Positions 16,819 through 25,550 are shown, numbered from the stretch's first letter. The stretch: 47,000 bases of DNA from Lachnospiraceae bacterium (GCA_022791635.1 JAAVZL010000015.1:1-47000), one strand, 5' to 3'. Notes: generated by a model not told the origin, from the letters alone. Numbers and translations: made by a program.

Positions 16819-17649
16819 TTATGAAATGATTCCCTTCTCCGCCATATACGCATATGCTTTTTTCATCTCTTTATTTACGTAGTCCAAATCCTCCGGTGTC
16901 TTTTCACGGTTTGTAAATTCTGCCGTATATTCCACCTCCATGGAAAAGGGGCCGAAGAACTTATTTTCATTTGCGTATTGCACCACCTCCCAAAGCTTCA
17001 GCTCACCAGAGCCCACGGCCGGGAAGTTCCACACATTGTCATAGCCAAGCTTATCCTTCAGGTGGAAACATTTCACTGCCTCCATACATTCTTTGAGCTC
17101 TTCCTCGGGGCGAACGTTTCCATAGAAGACCACATTCGCCGTGTCATAGCAGACGCCTACCCGGGGGGAGCCTACGCCCTTTGCTGTCTTTGCAAGGCTT
17201 GCTCCGGTGCCGTATTCGCCGTGGGTCTCAAGTCCCAGGTACATGTCATACTCCTCCAGGGCAGGAAGCAGCTCCTTTATATTCTGAATCAGAACATCAT
17301 CCGCAAACACTTCATTTTCCCCAAAATGCGCTTCCCCGGTGGAGGAAATGATAAATCTGGCCCCCAGCCTGTGAGCCAGGGCCATGTTCCGTTTGAAATC
17401 CTCCAGACGCTCTGCCTCCATCAGATTACAATGGCCGCTCATGCCCACAAATGTTAATCCCAGGGCCTTTGCCTTATCCATAATCCGGCAAATCTCTTCC
17501 TCCTCCATCTCTGGCATTATATGTTCTGTCCAGCCCCGGACTGCCGCAATCTCCACATTCTTAAATCCGGCTGCTGCAATTCCCTCCAAAGCCTCATCCA
17601 CCGTAAATCCATGGTAGGAATTCGTATTTACTGCTACAATGTTTCCCAT
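16819..17649 (-). CDS. Sugar phosphate isomerase/epimerase, TIM barrel (operon A, first gene)
   Basis: A 276-aa TIM-barrel protein of the AP-endonuclease-2-like superfamily, distinct in sequence from the second epimerase of the same operon. Metal-site motifs are visible: LGLETHGEYG with its Glu, VCYDTANVVFYG with its Asp, CFHLKDKLG with its His, and FSMEVEYTAEF with its Glu. It appears to be the promoter-proximal gene of operon A, with a promoter about 70 nt upstream of its ATG. The ribosome site is an AAGGTGATGAGGG stretch. Substrate unknown; family members epimerise or dehydrate keto-sugars and inososes. Confidence 0.9.
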   Translation of the reverse strand: MGNIVAVNTNSYHGFTVDEALEGIAAAGFKNVEIAAVRGWTEHIMPEMEEEEICRIMDKAKALGLTFVGMSGHCNLMEAERLEDFKRNMALAHRLGARFIISSTGEAHFGENEVFADDVLIQNIKELLPALEEYDMYLGLETHGEYGTGASLAKTAKGVGSPRVGVCYDTANVVFYGNVRPEEELKECMEAVKCFHLKDKLGYDNVWNFPAVGSGELKLWEVVQYANENKFFGPFSMEVEYTAEFTNREKTPEDLDYVNKEMKKAYAYMAEKGIIS

Positions 17650-17716
17650 CTTGATCCCTCATCACCTTTCTGTTTATTTTTTGTTTTTCCGTCATATTTA
17701 CTATATTGTTAAGAAT

Positions 17717-17745
17717 ATTTTAATAATATTTAAGCACATTTTCAA
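17717..17745 (-). promoter_or_regulatory. Promoter of operon A
   Basis: TTGAAA (17740-17745) and TAAAAT (17717-17722) are separated by 17 nt on the minus strand, in an AT-rich stretch. It lies downstream of the terminator of operon B and upstream of the first epimerase gene. Confidence 0.7.
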
Positions 17746-17780
17746 TTTTATAAAATCTCTATTCGTTACAATTTTCAACA

Positions 17781-17813
17781 CAACAAAAAGCAGGCTCCGA
17801 AGAACCTGCTTTT
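17781..17813 (-). terminator. Intrinsic terminator of operon B
   Basis: AAAAGCAGG and CCTGCTTTT form a stem around a 10-nt loop. On the minus strand the stem is followed by TTGTTG, extending its own T-rich 3' side. It sits 25 nt after the stop of the dehydrogenase gene and separates operons B and A. Confidence 0.85.
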
Positions 17814-17837
17814 CCATCGTATATTTTACTTATTCTA

Positions 17838-18893
17838 TCAAACCTCAAATAACTTCATCTGCTCCGTACTCTCATATGCCAGCTCCATAATCCGCTGCAC
17901 ATGCACCGCGTCAGAGGCAGGAACCTTAAGAGGCTTTCCGTTCAAGATGGAATCGGAAAAGCTCTCTATCTCCCGGGTATACATATTGCCGAACTCACCC
18001 TCCAGCTGAACGCCTGCGTCATCGTCGTGATCCTGGGTTGCATTGTAGGCGACATTCTTTTCAATAAATACGGCATTTAATGTACCGCCGTCTACCTGGC
18101 CAATCATGGTATCGCCCAGGAGACGTCCCTTGGTTCCGAAGAATTCCAGCCTCCATTTTGCCGCCTCGTCGGGAATATTAAAGTTTGTCTGTACCACGAA
18201 CTGGGCGCCGTTCTCCATGCGCATCATAATGGTGGAGGTATCCTCCACGTCATACTCCGGATGATCGGAGAAGGCTACATTTTCATTGAAGGAGCCTACC
18301 TTGGTGACCCGCATGCCGGTAATGTACTCCATCAAGTCAATCACATGCACTGCCATATCCATCATACAGCCGCCGCCTGCCTTTGCCTTGCACTGTCTCC
18401 AGTTCCCGGGCTCATAGGGAAGCCACAGGGTGAACTGGGAATATCCAGACACTACCGTGCCGATTTTCTGCTGTGCAATGGCCTCCTTCATATTCATCAC
18501 GTGAGCCCCGAAACGCATCATAAAGCCTGCTGCAATCTGCACGCCCTTTTCCGCACAATAACGCAGCACCTCTTCCCCTTCCTCACTGGTCATGGCCAGA
18601 GGCTTCTCAATCAAAATATGCTTTCCGTAATCTGCAGCCAGCTTCGCCTGCTTTGCGTGAACCACAATGGGCGTTGCGATGTATACTACGTCCACCTCCG
18701 GGTCTTTTAAGAGCTCTTCCTCACTGGTGTAGGCCCGCTTGGCCCCGTATTTCTGACGAATGCTCTCTGAGAGCTCCTCGCTGATATCCATAACTGCCAC
18801 AAGCTCTGCATTTTCTGCCAGCATCATTCCGGGAATCGTTCTGCGATCTGCGATTCCCCCTGCGCCGATGACACCCCAACGTAATTTCTTCAT
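17838..18893 (-). CDS. Gfo/Idh/MocA family oxidoreductase (operon B)
   Basis: A 351-aa NAD(P)-dependent dehydrogenase. The Rossmann motif WGVIGAGGIADRRTIP is at the N-terminus, the EKP motif (LIEKPLAM) near residue 95, and the active-site region GGGCMMDMAVHVIDL near residue 175. The last domain is the usual GFO_IDH_MocA_C beta sheet. It is the final gene of operon B, 24 nt after the permease, with a GAGAGGA ribosome site. Its role is probably oxidation or reduction of the galactoside-like sugar imported by the operon's transporter (inference). Confidence 0.92.
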   Translation of the reverse strand: MKKLRWGVIGAGGIADRRTIPGMMLAENAELVAVMDISEELSESIRQKYGAKRAYTSEEELLKDPEVDVVYIATPIVVHAKQAKLAADYGKHILIEKPLAMTSEEGEEVLRYCAEKGVQIAAGFMMRFGAHVMNMKEAIAQQKIGTVVSGYSQFTLWLPYEPGNWRQCKAKAGGGCMMDMAVHVIDLMEYITGMRVTKVGSFNENVAFSDHPEYDVEDTSTIMMRMENGAQFVVQTNFNIPDEAAKWRLEFFGTKGRLLGDTMIGQVDGGTLNAVFIEKNVAYNATQDHDDDAGVQLEGEFGNMYTREIESFSDSILNGKPLKVPASDAVHVQRIMELAYESTEQMKLFEV

Positions 18894-18917
18894 AGCTTTT
18901 ATTCCTCTCTTCTTTTT

Positions 18918-19940
18918 TTATTTCTTTCGGATATTCTTTCTCACATCAAAGCCCACAGCCGTGAGGATAATAATTCCCTTTGCTATCTTCTGCCAATAGG
19001 GCTGTACCCCCAGGAAGGTAAGGCCATAGTTCAAAATGCCGAACATCAAAACGCCCAGCACCATTCCCGGAATGGTTCCGATCCCTCCGTTATTGGAAAT
19101 GCCGCCTACCACGCAGGCTGCAATGGCGTCGAACTCATAGTTGTCTCCATAGCTGGCTGTGGCTCCATTGGTTCTTGCACACTCCAGAAAGCCCCCGATG
19201 GCAAAGGTCAGAGCCGCGATTGCGTAGGTCCAGATGAGGGTCATCTCCACCTTGATTCCGCAGACCTCCGCTGCGTCCCGATTCCCTCCAATGGAGTAAA
19301 TGCTGCGGCCAAAGGCTGTATATTTCATCACAAACCAGGAGATCAGCACCACCACAACGGCAATGAGAATCACCACGGGAATCTTCCCTCCCACATAGCC
19401 GGAACCCAGATAGCGGATCCCCTCCTGAATGCCTCCGATGGGCTGAGAATGATTGGGCTCCGTGTCATAGTACAGAAGGTTGGCTCCCCAGATAATCATT
19501 CCCGTAGCCAGGGTTACGATAAAAGGAGGAATGGAAAATTTGGCAATGGCCGCTCCATTGAACATTCCGAAGAGAAAGCAGACCACCAGGGAAACGAGAA
19601 GGGGCACAATCACCGGAAGTTCCGGCGCATTGGGAAAGAAGCGGTTGGCATAGTCTCCCATCTGCCCCAAGGACCCGGTAATCACAGCCGCAAGTCCTAC
19701 AATTCTGCCTGCCGACAGGTCCATGCCGCCGGAAATCAGCACCATAGCCATTCCGCAGGCAATGATCATACGGGAGGAATTCTGGATTAGAATATCCCGC
19801 AGCACCCGGGTGGAAATGAATTTGGGCTGAATCACGGCAATCACGATAATCAGCAGCAGCATACAGAGCATAATCACATTATTTTTGAAAAATTCCAAAA
19901 CACGTTCTTTTTCAAAGGTCGCTTTTTTTGTCTTCTCCAT
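18918..19940 (-). CDS. CUT2-family sugar ABC transporter permease (operon B, MglC-like)
   Basis: A 340-aa polytopic permease. It has the family motif LISGGMDLSAGRIVGL, the coupling segment RSIYSIGGNRDAAEVCGI, and the C-terminal ACVVGGISNNGGIGT. The hydrophobic pattern and long loop around PNHSQPIGGI resemble the methyl-galactoside permease MglC more than RbsC. The start at 19940 has GAGGAG 5 nt upstream; the adjacent ATG at 19943 would be too close. It is 13 nt downstream of the ATPase stop. Confidence 0.93.
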   Translation of the reverse strand: MEKTKKATFEKERVLEFFKNNVIMLCMLLLIIVIAVIQPKFISTRVLRDILIQNSSRMIIACGMAMVLISGGMDLSAGRIVGLAAVITGSLGQMGDYANRFFPNAPELPVIVPLLVSLVVCFLFGMFNGAAIAKFSIPPFIVTLATGMIIWGANLLYYDTEPNHSQPIGGIQEGIRYLGSGYVGGKIPVVILIAVVVVLISWFVMKYTAFGRSIYSIGGNRDAAEVCGIKVEMTLIWTYAIAALTFAIGGFLECARTNGATASYGDNYEFDAIAACVVGGISNNGGIGTIPGMVLGVLMFGILNYGLTFLGVQPYWQKIAKGIIILTAVGFDVRKNIRKK

Positions 19941-19953
19941 CATAACTCCTCTT

Positions 19954-21456
19954 TCAAGCAAATTGGGTTGCCAACTGCATAATGGCCTCCTCGCTAAACT
20001 CCTTTTGCCCAAGCTCTCCTGTCTTGCGTCCGGCGCACATGACCATAATTCGATCCGCCACTCCGAGAAGCTCGTTCATCTCACTGGAAATCATAATAAT
20101 GCTCTTTCCCTCCTGGGCAAGCTTGGAAATGATCACGTAAATCTCGTATTTTGCTCCCACGTCAATGCCCCGGGTAGGTTCGTCCAGAATCAGAATATCC
20201 GGGTCTGTCAAAAGCCAGCGGGCCAGAAGCGCCTTCTGCTGATTGCCTCCAGACAAATTATTGATGGGAGTTCTGATGCCCGGCGTCTTCACATTCAGCT
20301 GCTCTACCCCTTCTCTTGCAATCTGATTACACTTTTTATAGTTGATCTTTCCGAAATCGCTGGCCTTGTCATACTGACGCATATAGATATTCTCTCCCAC
20401 GCTCAGAACAGGGAAAATACCGCTGTGCTTTCTGTCCTCCGTGAGAAGGGCCATTCCCTTTCGTATGGCGTCCATGGGACATTTTACCCGGACCTCTTCT
20501 CCGTCCAGATAAAGCCTGCCTGCGGCGCAGCTTCGGATTCCGAAAATTCCCTCCACCAGCTCTGTTCTCTGGGCTCCCACCAGACCGGCCACTCCCAGGA
20601 TCTCTCCTCTTCGAAGCTCAAAGCTTACATGCTGAAAGCTGTTGCTGTAGATAGAGGTGTAGTCCTCCACCCGAAGCCGCACCTCTCCCGGCTGATTGGT
20701 CTTTGGGGGAAAATATTCCTCCAGCTCCCGCCCCACCATTTTGGAAATAATCTTATCCACGGTCATTTCCGCCGTATCCCAGGTCCCGATCATGACTCCG
20801 TCCCGCATAACGCTGACCATATCGGAGATACGCAGAATTTCATCCATTTTATGGGAAATATAGATAATGGCAATGCCCTGCTTGCGCAGATCCTCAATGA
20901 TGCCGAAAAGATATTCCACCTCGGTCTCGGTCAGGGAGGAGGTGGGTTCGTCCATAATAATCACATTTGCGTTATTGGACACTGCCTTTGCTATCTCAAT
21001 GCATTGAATCTGGGATACGGAAAGGGTTTTTACCAGAGCCCTTGGATCCAGATTCAGCTTCAGCCTCTCCAGAACCTCCACCGTATCCTCGTACATCTTT
21101 TTATAATCCACCAAAAAACCGCCCTTTTTGGGGAGCCGTCCCATCCACAGGTTCTCCATTACCGTCAGATGGGGCTCCGGCTGCAGCTCCTGATGGATCA
21201 TGGAGATTCCGCCCCGCAGAGCGTCCAGGGCGCTGTGAAACTTCACTTCCCTCCCCTGATAAACCACGGTGCCCGCATCCGCCTGGTAAATGCCGAACAG
21301 ACACTTCATCAGCGTGGACTTCCCGGCTCCGTTTTCTCCCATCAGGGCATGGACCTTTCCCGGCTCAATCTTAAGGGTTACGTCATCCAGAGCCTTTACA
21401 CCCGGAAATTCCTTGGTGATATGATGCATTTCAAGCACATACGTCGTTTGCTCCAT
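19954..21456 (-). CDS. CUT2-family sugar ABC transporter ATPase (operon B, MglA-like)
   Basis: A 500-aa protein with two tandem ATPase domains. The first has Walker A GENGAGKST, signature LSVSQIQC and Walker B IIMDEPTSS. The second has the degenerate P-loop GLVGAQRTEL that is normal for RbsA/MglA proteins, signature LSGGNQQK and Walker B ILDEPTRGID. It is intact, unlike the paralogue in operon A. The start at 21456 has GAGGAG 7 nt upstream; a longer in-frame TTG at 21480 lacks one. It energises uptake through the adjacent permease. Confidence 0.94.
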   Translation of the reverse strand: MEQTTYVLEMHHITKEFPGVKALDDVTLKIEPGKVHALMGENGAGKSTLMKCLFGIYQADAGTVVYQGREVKFHSALDALRGGISMIHQELQPEPHLTVMENLWMGRLPKKGGFLVDYKKMYEDTVEVLERLKLNLDPRALVKTLSVSQIQCIEIAKAVSNNANVIIMDEPTSSLTETEVEYLFGIIEDLRKQGIAIIYISHKMDEILRISDMVSVMRDGVMIGTWDTAEMTVDKIISKMVGRELEEYFPPKTNQPGEVRLRVEDYTSIYSNSFQHVSFELRRGEILGVAGLVGAQRTELVEGIFGIRSCAAGRLYLDGEEVRVKCPMDAIRKGMALLTEDRKHSGIFPVLSVGENIYMRQYDKASDFGKINYKKCNQIAREGVEQLNVKTPGIRTPINNLSGGNQQKALLARWLLTDPDILILDEPTRGIDVGAKYEIYVIISKLAQEGKSIIMISSEMNELLGVADRIMVMCAGRKTGELGQKEFSEEAIMQLATQFA

Positions 21457-21480
21457 CCTGTCTCTCCTCTTAGAATCCAA

Positions 21481-21510
21481 GAGGGCTGTCGTATGTTCGC
21501 GGCAGCCCTC
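21481..21510 (-). terminator. Intercistronic hairpin between binding protein and ATPase (operon B)
   Basis: GAGGGCTGTCG pairs with CGGCAGCCCTC (11 positions, one G-U) just after the binding-protein stop. It has the same position and a related stem sequence as the hairpin at 15638 in operon A. It probably acts as a partial terminator or as 3'-end protection for the binding-protein message. Confidence 0.6.
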
Positions 21511-21527
21511 TTAAACGTACTATGGCA

Positions 21528-22631
21528 TTACTGAATGGTATCCAGATTATCCGCAGTCACCGGAATATACGGAACCCATACATACTGTCCGTCCAGATCG
21601 TAGCCCAGATTCTCGCTGGTGGGCGTCTCCCCTCCTGCAATGAGCTGGCAAAGCTTCACAACTGCATCTGCCTGACCTGCCGCATCGTTGAATACGGATG
21701 CGTACATGGTTCCCTCTGAAATGGCCTTCTGAGCCTCTTCGGTAGCGTCAACGCCTACGATGGGAATAAAGGTTCCCCCGTCGGTCAGATAGCCGGCAGC
21801 CTTCAGAGCCTCAATGGCGCCCAGAGCCATCTCGTCATTGTTGCAGATAATTGCCTCAATGTCATCGTGAGCAGTCAGAATGGAGGCCATTACGTCCTGT
21901 CCCTCTGCCCTTGCCCAGTTGGCGGTCTCACAGGCCAGCTCTTCTACCTTGATGCCTGCATCCTCAATGGCCTTCACGGAGCTTTCCGTACGGATAATGG
22001 CGTCCTGATGTCCCGGCTCACCCATAATCATCACATACTGCAGCGTGCCGTCCCCGTTGCGGTCCGCATCGGGATTGTTGTTCCAGTACTCGGCAATGGC
22101 TTCTCCCTGCATCACGCCGGACGCCTCTGCCTTTGCTCCCACATAATAGCTGGTAGCAGAGCCGGCCAGCACGTCAGCCTCAGGCTCTACGTTAAAGAAC
22201 ACAACCGGAACGCCTTCTGCATCCGTTTTCTCCAGAATGCCAGGAGCATCTGTAGTATTCATCATATTCACAGCCAGAACAGGATAACCCTTTGTCAGAA
22301 ACTGATCGATATTGTTGCTGATCACTGTGGAATCGGACTGCCCGTCCACGATATCCAGTTTAATTCCGAGGCCGTCTGCACTGGCCTGCATTCCGTTGCG
22401 CATCAGAGTCAGATAAGCGTTGCTAAACTCCTGAATATTCACGCCAATCTCCAAATCCGAAGCGGCTGCCGGCGTCTCTGCCGGGGCCTCGCTTTCGCCT
22501 CCCTCATCCTCTGCCTCTGTCTGGGCCGGAGCCGGCGCCTCCGCCGGAGCCTCCTCCTTCTTTCCGCAGGCTGCTGTGCCCGCGAGCATCACAACCGTAA
22601 GAAAGAGCGCTGCGATCTGTTTCTTTTTCAT
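21528..22631 (-). CDS. Sugar-binding lipoprotein of CUT2 ABC transporter (operon B, MglB-like)
   Basis: A 367-aa lipoprotein. The signal peptide MKKKQIAALFLTVVMLAGTAAC ends in lipobox TAAC and is followed by an acidic Pro/Ala linker. The binding domain starts LEIGVNIQEFSNAYLTL. It contains NPDADRNGDGTLQY, a close match to the EF-hand-like calcium loop of galactose/glucose-binding protein, so a hexose or galactoside ligand is likely. The ending VPYIPVTADN also fits MglB. The start at 22631 has AGGAGG 7 nt upstream. It is the first gene of operon B and follows a near-consensus promoter. Confidence 0.93.
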   Translation of the reverse strand: MKKKQIAALFLTVVMLAGTAACGKKEEAPAEAPAPAQTEAEDEGGESEAPAETPAAASDLEIGVNIQEFSNAYLTLMRNGMQASADGLGIKLDIVDGQSDSTVISNNIDQFLTKGYPVLAVNMMNTTDAPGILEKTDAEGVPVVFFNVEPEADVLAGSATSYYVGAKAEASGVMQGEAIAEYWNNNPDADRNGDGTLQYVMIMGEPGHQDAIIRTESSVKAIEDAGIKVEELACETANWARAEGQDVMASILTAHDDIEAIICNNDEMALGAIEALKAAGYLTDGGTFIPIVGVDATEEAQKAISEGTMYASVFNDAAGQADAVVKLCQLIAGGETPTSENLGYDLDGQYVWVPYIPVTADNLDTIQ

Positions 22632-22706
22632 TTCTTTTCCTCCTTTAAAATTTTTCATTATCCTTTCAGCTCTTCACGAGCAGAATAATCCTTTGTTTCT
22701 AAATTT

Positions 22707-22718
22707 AGTTTTAAAACT
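22707..22718. promoter_or_regulatory. Palindrome in the ROK/operon B intergenic region
   Basis: AGTTTTAAAACT is a perfect 12-bp palindrome about 20 nt downstream of the operon B -10 box. It is a plausible repressor site for the divergent ROK regulator. AT-rich palindromes also arise by chance, so this is a candidate only. Confidence 0.35.
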
Positions 22719-22738
22719 TTGTTTCGTATCTATTTTTT

Positions 22739-22767
22739 ATTATACCATGGTTTACATTTTGCTTCAA
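22739..22767 (-). promoter_or_regulatory. Promoter of operon B
   Basis: TTGAAG (22762-22767) and perfect TATAAT (22739-22744) are separated by 17 nt on the minus strand. TTTAC and GTAAA half-sites flank the spacer region as an imperfect inverted repeat. The leader to the binding-protein ATG is about 100 nt. Confidence 0.85.
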
Positions 22768-22935
22768 GTAAAATTTCCATTTCACCATTTTTTTGTACTA
22801 TTTATATGAATTTCTCGTCTTTGATTTGTGCAATATTTCCTATTTTGTAACGTTTTTCCCATAAGTTCTTTTCTTGATTTTTACATTCCAATATGATAGC
22901 TTATTTAATAGAGGTCAAATGGGGAGGAAAAAAGC

Positions 22936-24183
22936 GTGACAAAACGGGCGGCACAGAATCTGGCAGCTTTTCCGGCTGATTTAAAATTAAATAATCGCAT
23001 CCAGATTCTTGATTTTTTTAAAAACGGCGGGGCCTACACCGCAAACCACATTGCAGATCAGATCGGGGTCAGCCGTCAGACAGTAATGAAAGCCATCCAG
23101 TTCTTTATGGAAAAGGGCCTTCTTGTATCCAGCGGGAAAGCGGAGTCCACCAATGTGGGAGGTAAACGCCCGGAGCTTTTTACCCTTTCCCCCGAAAAAT
23201 ATCTCATGTGCATCTCCCTCTGGCCGGATCAACTGAATATCACCCTCCTAAACTTTCGATTCGATACCATTGAGGCCCGGGCAATCCGGGAGCCTCTTTC
23301 GAAAAATTTGGAGTCCGTGATGAAGCTGGTAGGAGAAACCTCCAGAGAGCTCCTTCAGAATAACCATATCACTCCGGAGCTCCTCTACTGCGTAAATATC
23401 TCCACCTCAGGCATCATCGATTATGAAGCCAATACCCTTAAATACAATTCCCTGATCCCCGAATGGGGCAGCAATCTTCCCATTCCCAAGTATCTAAGGC
23501 CTTATTTTGCCGAAACCACGCCCATCCTTCTGGAAAATGTAGCAAAAGTAGTGGGACGTTCCATTCTCTATCAACAAAAAATCCAGGGAAAACGGATGCT
23601 GACCCTATTCTCCTCCTGGGGCGGTGTCTGCGCCTGCTTTATTGAGAACGGACGGATCTTAAACGGACGGAATTCTCTTATCGGAGAGATTGGACATATG
23701 GTTCTGGTCCCTGACGACCCGGAACTCTGCGGCTGCGGAAGCCGGGGCTGCTTTGAACGTCTGGTAAGCAACGAACGGATTCGCCAAAGTGTGGCTCAAG
23801 ATCTGCCCCACCACCCAACATCTGCTCTCAATAAAATTGCCCTAACGGAAATTACGGTAGAAACCCTTTTCACCCTCTCAGAACAAGGAGACACCTACGC
23901 CCGCCGGCTAGTGTCCCGGCTGGCCCGATACTTTGCTATGGCCCTTCGCAATATTACGCTAATCTTTGATCCGGAAACCGTGGTTTTTCAGGGAGAATAC
24001 GCCATGGCCGATGCATGGTTCTGCGATGAATTTCAGAGATTTCTGCGGGAATTCCAATATTACCCTCCGGAAGGCTCCTTTATCCTTCATCTCGACCGCC
24101 AGCCTATACAGGCCCTGGACGTCTGCGGAGGGCATATGCAGATGCTGGATTATCTGTTCAGCGATTCCAGGTTATACGAATAA
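22936..24183 (+). CDS. ROK-family transcriptional repressor
   Basis: A 415-aa regulator of the NagC/XylR type. Residues 20-75 are a winged helix-turn-helix (RIQILDFFKNGGAYTANHIA, then GVSRQTVMKAIQFF). The ROK sugar-binding domain follows, with GEIGHM and the zinc motif CGCGSRGCFE. The ATP-phosphate motif DxGxT of ROK kinases is not seen near residue 90 (MCISLWPDQLN), so it is likely a pure repressor. Translation starts at GTG (22936) after GGGGAGG. It is divergent from operon B, which it most likely controls in response to the imported sugar or its phosphate. Confidence 0.92.
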   Translation: MTKRAAQNLAAFPADLKLNNRIQILDFFKNGGAYTANHIADQIGVSRQTVMKAIQFFMEKGLLVSSGKAESTNVGGKRPELFTLSPEKYLMCISLWPDQLNITLLNFRFDTIEARAIREPLSKNLESVMKLVGETSRELLQNNHITPELLYCVNISTSGIIDYEANTLKYNSLIPEWGSNLPIPKYLRPYFAETTPILLENVAKVVGRSILYQQKIQGKRMLTLFSSWGGVCACFIENGRILNGRNSLIGEIGHMVLVPDDPELCGCGSRGCFERLVSNERIRQSVAQDLPHHPTSALNKIALTEITVETLFTLSEQGDTYARRLVSRLARYFAMALRNITLIFDPETVVFQGEYAMADAWFCDEFQRFLREFQYYPPEGSFILHLDRQPIQALDVCGGHMQMLDYLFSDSRLYE

Positions 24184-24220
24184 TCCACGTTTTTTGCCCT
24201 GTACTTTCAAAAACGTCAAA

Positions 24221-24395
24221 AGGGGCTGTCGCAAAATAGGGCAGCAGGCTGTTCCGATATCCAGTGTCCGGCTGTTCACGTACATTCTGTCTGATATTGA
24301 CGGACGAAAAGTCCGATAAGAGCAGACAGAATGTACGCGAACCGTCCGAACACCGGATATGGAAAAGTCTGCTGCCCTATTTTGCGACAGCCCCT
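24221..24395. repeat. Hairpin repeat family 1, copy 1
   Basis: A 175-bp inverted-repeat element. The outer arms, 24221-24247 and 24369-24395, are perfectly complementary over 27 bp (left arm begins AGGGGCTGTCGCAAAATAGG). Inside lies the family core: a long near-perfect stem beginning GATATCCAGTGTCCGGCTG with partner ending CCGTCCGAACACCGGATAT, closed by CGGAC-GAAAA-GTCCG. It fills the gap between the convergent ROK and isomerase genes and could terminate both. The core is nearly identical to that of copy 2, but the outer arms differ. No transposase is present. Confidence 0.9.
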
Positions 24396-24411
24396 CTCAA
24401 CTTATCCGGAA

Positions 24412-25446
24412 CTATTCCACACCCATTAACAGGTTCATCACATACATCTCAAGTCCCTCGAAATCCCGGTTCTCCACACACTTCTTCTGGAACTCATAGT
24501 CAAATTTATCTACCTTTGCCTCCAAAGCCTTAAAGATCTTCAAGCTGTTCTCCAAATGCTTATAGCTGTCCTCATCCTTGGTAGTTCTCATAGCTTTCAC
24601 ATCCAACCCTACATACTCGCCATGATCCCCATATCCGTTCTCCTTCAGCACCTTTACCTGGTTGAAGGCAGAGCGGAGATTCTCCACACCAAAGGACTTA
24701 TCCTGATCAAACTTCATCCCGTTCTGATCATTCAAATGTACAGTCATCAGCTTGCCCATAGCCAGAGCAAATCCAATCTCATGAGCCGGATCAAGGCCTG
24801 CCAGAACCGCATGAGCGCTCTCCAAGTTACCGCCCACTCTGGAAGGATCAATGGTCGCTGCCGATACTGCCATAACATGTCCCATGGTTCCACAAATGCT
24901 GCGGTCAATAGGCTCATTGGGCTTGGGCTCAATGCAGACACGAATCTTGGGATCGTACTCCAGCATCTTGTTGATAGCTTCGATCAGCATCTTAGTAGCC
25001 CATACCGGAGACTTGGACTCTGCACACAGAGTTCCCTCACGTGCCAGCCACAGCACGATCATATCGCAGTCAAGTTCCTTGGCAATGTCGATAGAGCGAT
25101 AAGCTCTCCACATGGCATACTCCCGATCCTCCGCAGAGGTGCTCATAAAGCCGCCCTCAATGGTATGTCCGTCCATCCACAGACGAGGCGCCACAAACTC
25201 TGCAGCCATATGATACTTATCCAAAAGCTTTTTCAGCTCCCTTGCCTTTTCCTTGATCTCCTCCTCGGTATAGTCATTGATATTGGGAATGGCGTCATCA
25301 TCATGGAACTGAATTGCGGAAAATCCCATCTCAGCAAATTTCTTTACCTTCTCTTCAAAGGGAATATCCTTCCTTGTCTCCGGTCCATAAGAATCCGCTC
25401 CCGTATGTACGTTCCAGGGGCCTACAGAAAATTTAAATTTTGACAT
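24412..25446 (-). CDS. Xylose-isomerase-like TIM-barrel sugar isomerase
   Basis: A 344-aa TIM-barrel enzyme that parallels xylose isomerase motif for motif: FSVGPWNVHTGADSYGPETR at the start, metal Glu in CIEPKPNEP, GNLESAHAVLAG with Glu and His, VHLNDQNGMKFDQDKSFG with metal Asp residues, and YVGLDVKAMRTT near the end. It is about 100 residues shorter than classical XylA, so it is a divergent branch, possibly acting on another aldose or ketose. AAGGAGG precedes the ATG at 25446. It lies downstream of the AraC regulator, with a candidate operator in the gap, and ends at family 1 copy 1. Confidence 0.85.
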   Translation of the reverse strand: MSKFKFSVGPWNVHTGADSYGPETRKDIPFEEKVKKFAEMGFSAIQFHDDDAIPNINDYTEEEIKEKARELKKLLDKYHMAAEFVAPRLWMDGHTIEGGFMSTSAEDREYAMWRAYRSIDIAKELDCDMIVLWLAREGTLCAESKSPVWATKMLIEAINKMLEYDPKIRVCIEPKPNEPIDRSICGTMGHVMAVSAATIDPSRVGGNLESAHAVLAGLDPAHEIGFALAMGKLMTVHLNDQNGMKFDQDKSFGVENLRSAFNQVKVLKENGYGDHGEYVGLDVKAMRTTKDEDSYKHLENSLKIFKALEAKVDKFDYEFQKKCVENRDFEGLEMYVMNLLMGVE

Positions 25447-25513
25447 CTTCTTCCTCCTTTATATTAGTTCGGTTTTTGATGTCTCTACTATACTCTTCTT
25501 TCCCGGGAACTTC

Positions 25514-25550
25514 ACCGTTTATCTTATGTTTTTCTACCGATTAATTTGCT
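25514..25550 (-). promoter_or_regulatory. Candidate AraC operator upstream of the isomerase
   Basis: On the minus strand, TAATCGGT and TAAACGGT are direct half-sites exactly 22 bp apart, the spacing of two helical turns typical of AraC-family sites. The distal part (AGCAAATTAATCGGT plus flank) recurs upstream of operon C at 31801-31820 with one mismatch in 20. A TATAGT -10 box follows about 40 nt downstream without a good -35, fitting an activator-dependent promoter. The AraC gene ends 23 nt away. Confidence 0.5.

Noticed and set aside
19885..21534. Long (549-codon) plus-strand open frame opposite the operon B ATPase
   Set aside because: Despite its length it mirrors the conserved MglA gene, has His/Leu/Asn-rich composition and no recognisable domain.
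22660..22935. Riboswitch in the operon B leader
   Set aside because: The region is AT-rich and shows a promoter and palindromes, but no conserved aptamer core I recognise.
24264..24533. Small open frames inside family 1 elements (also 26613-26846 and 35653-35895)
   Set aside because: They read through hairpin arms, start without ribosome sites and run into neighbouring genes; they are by-products of the repeat.
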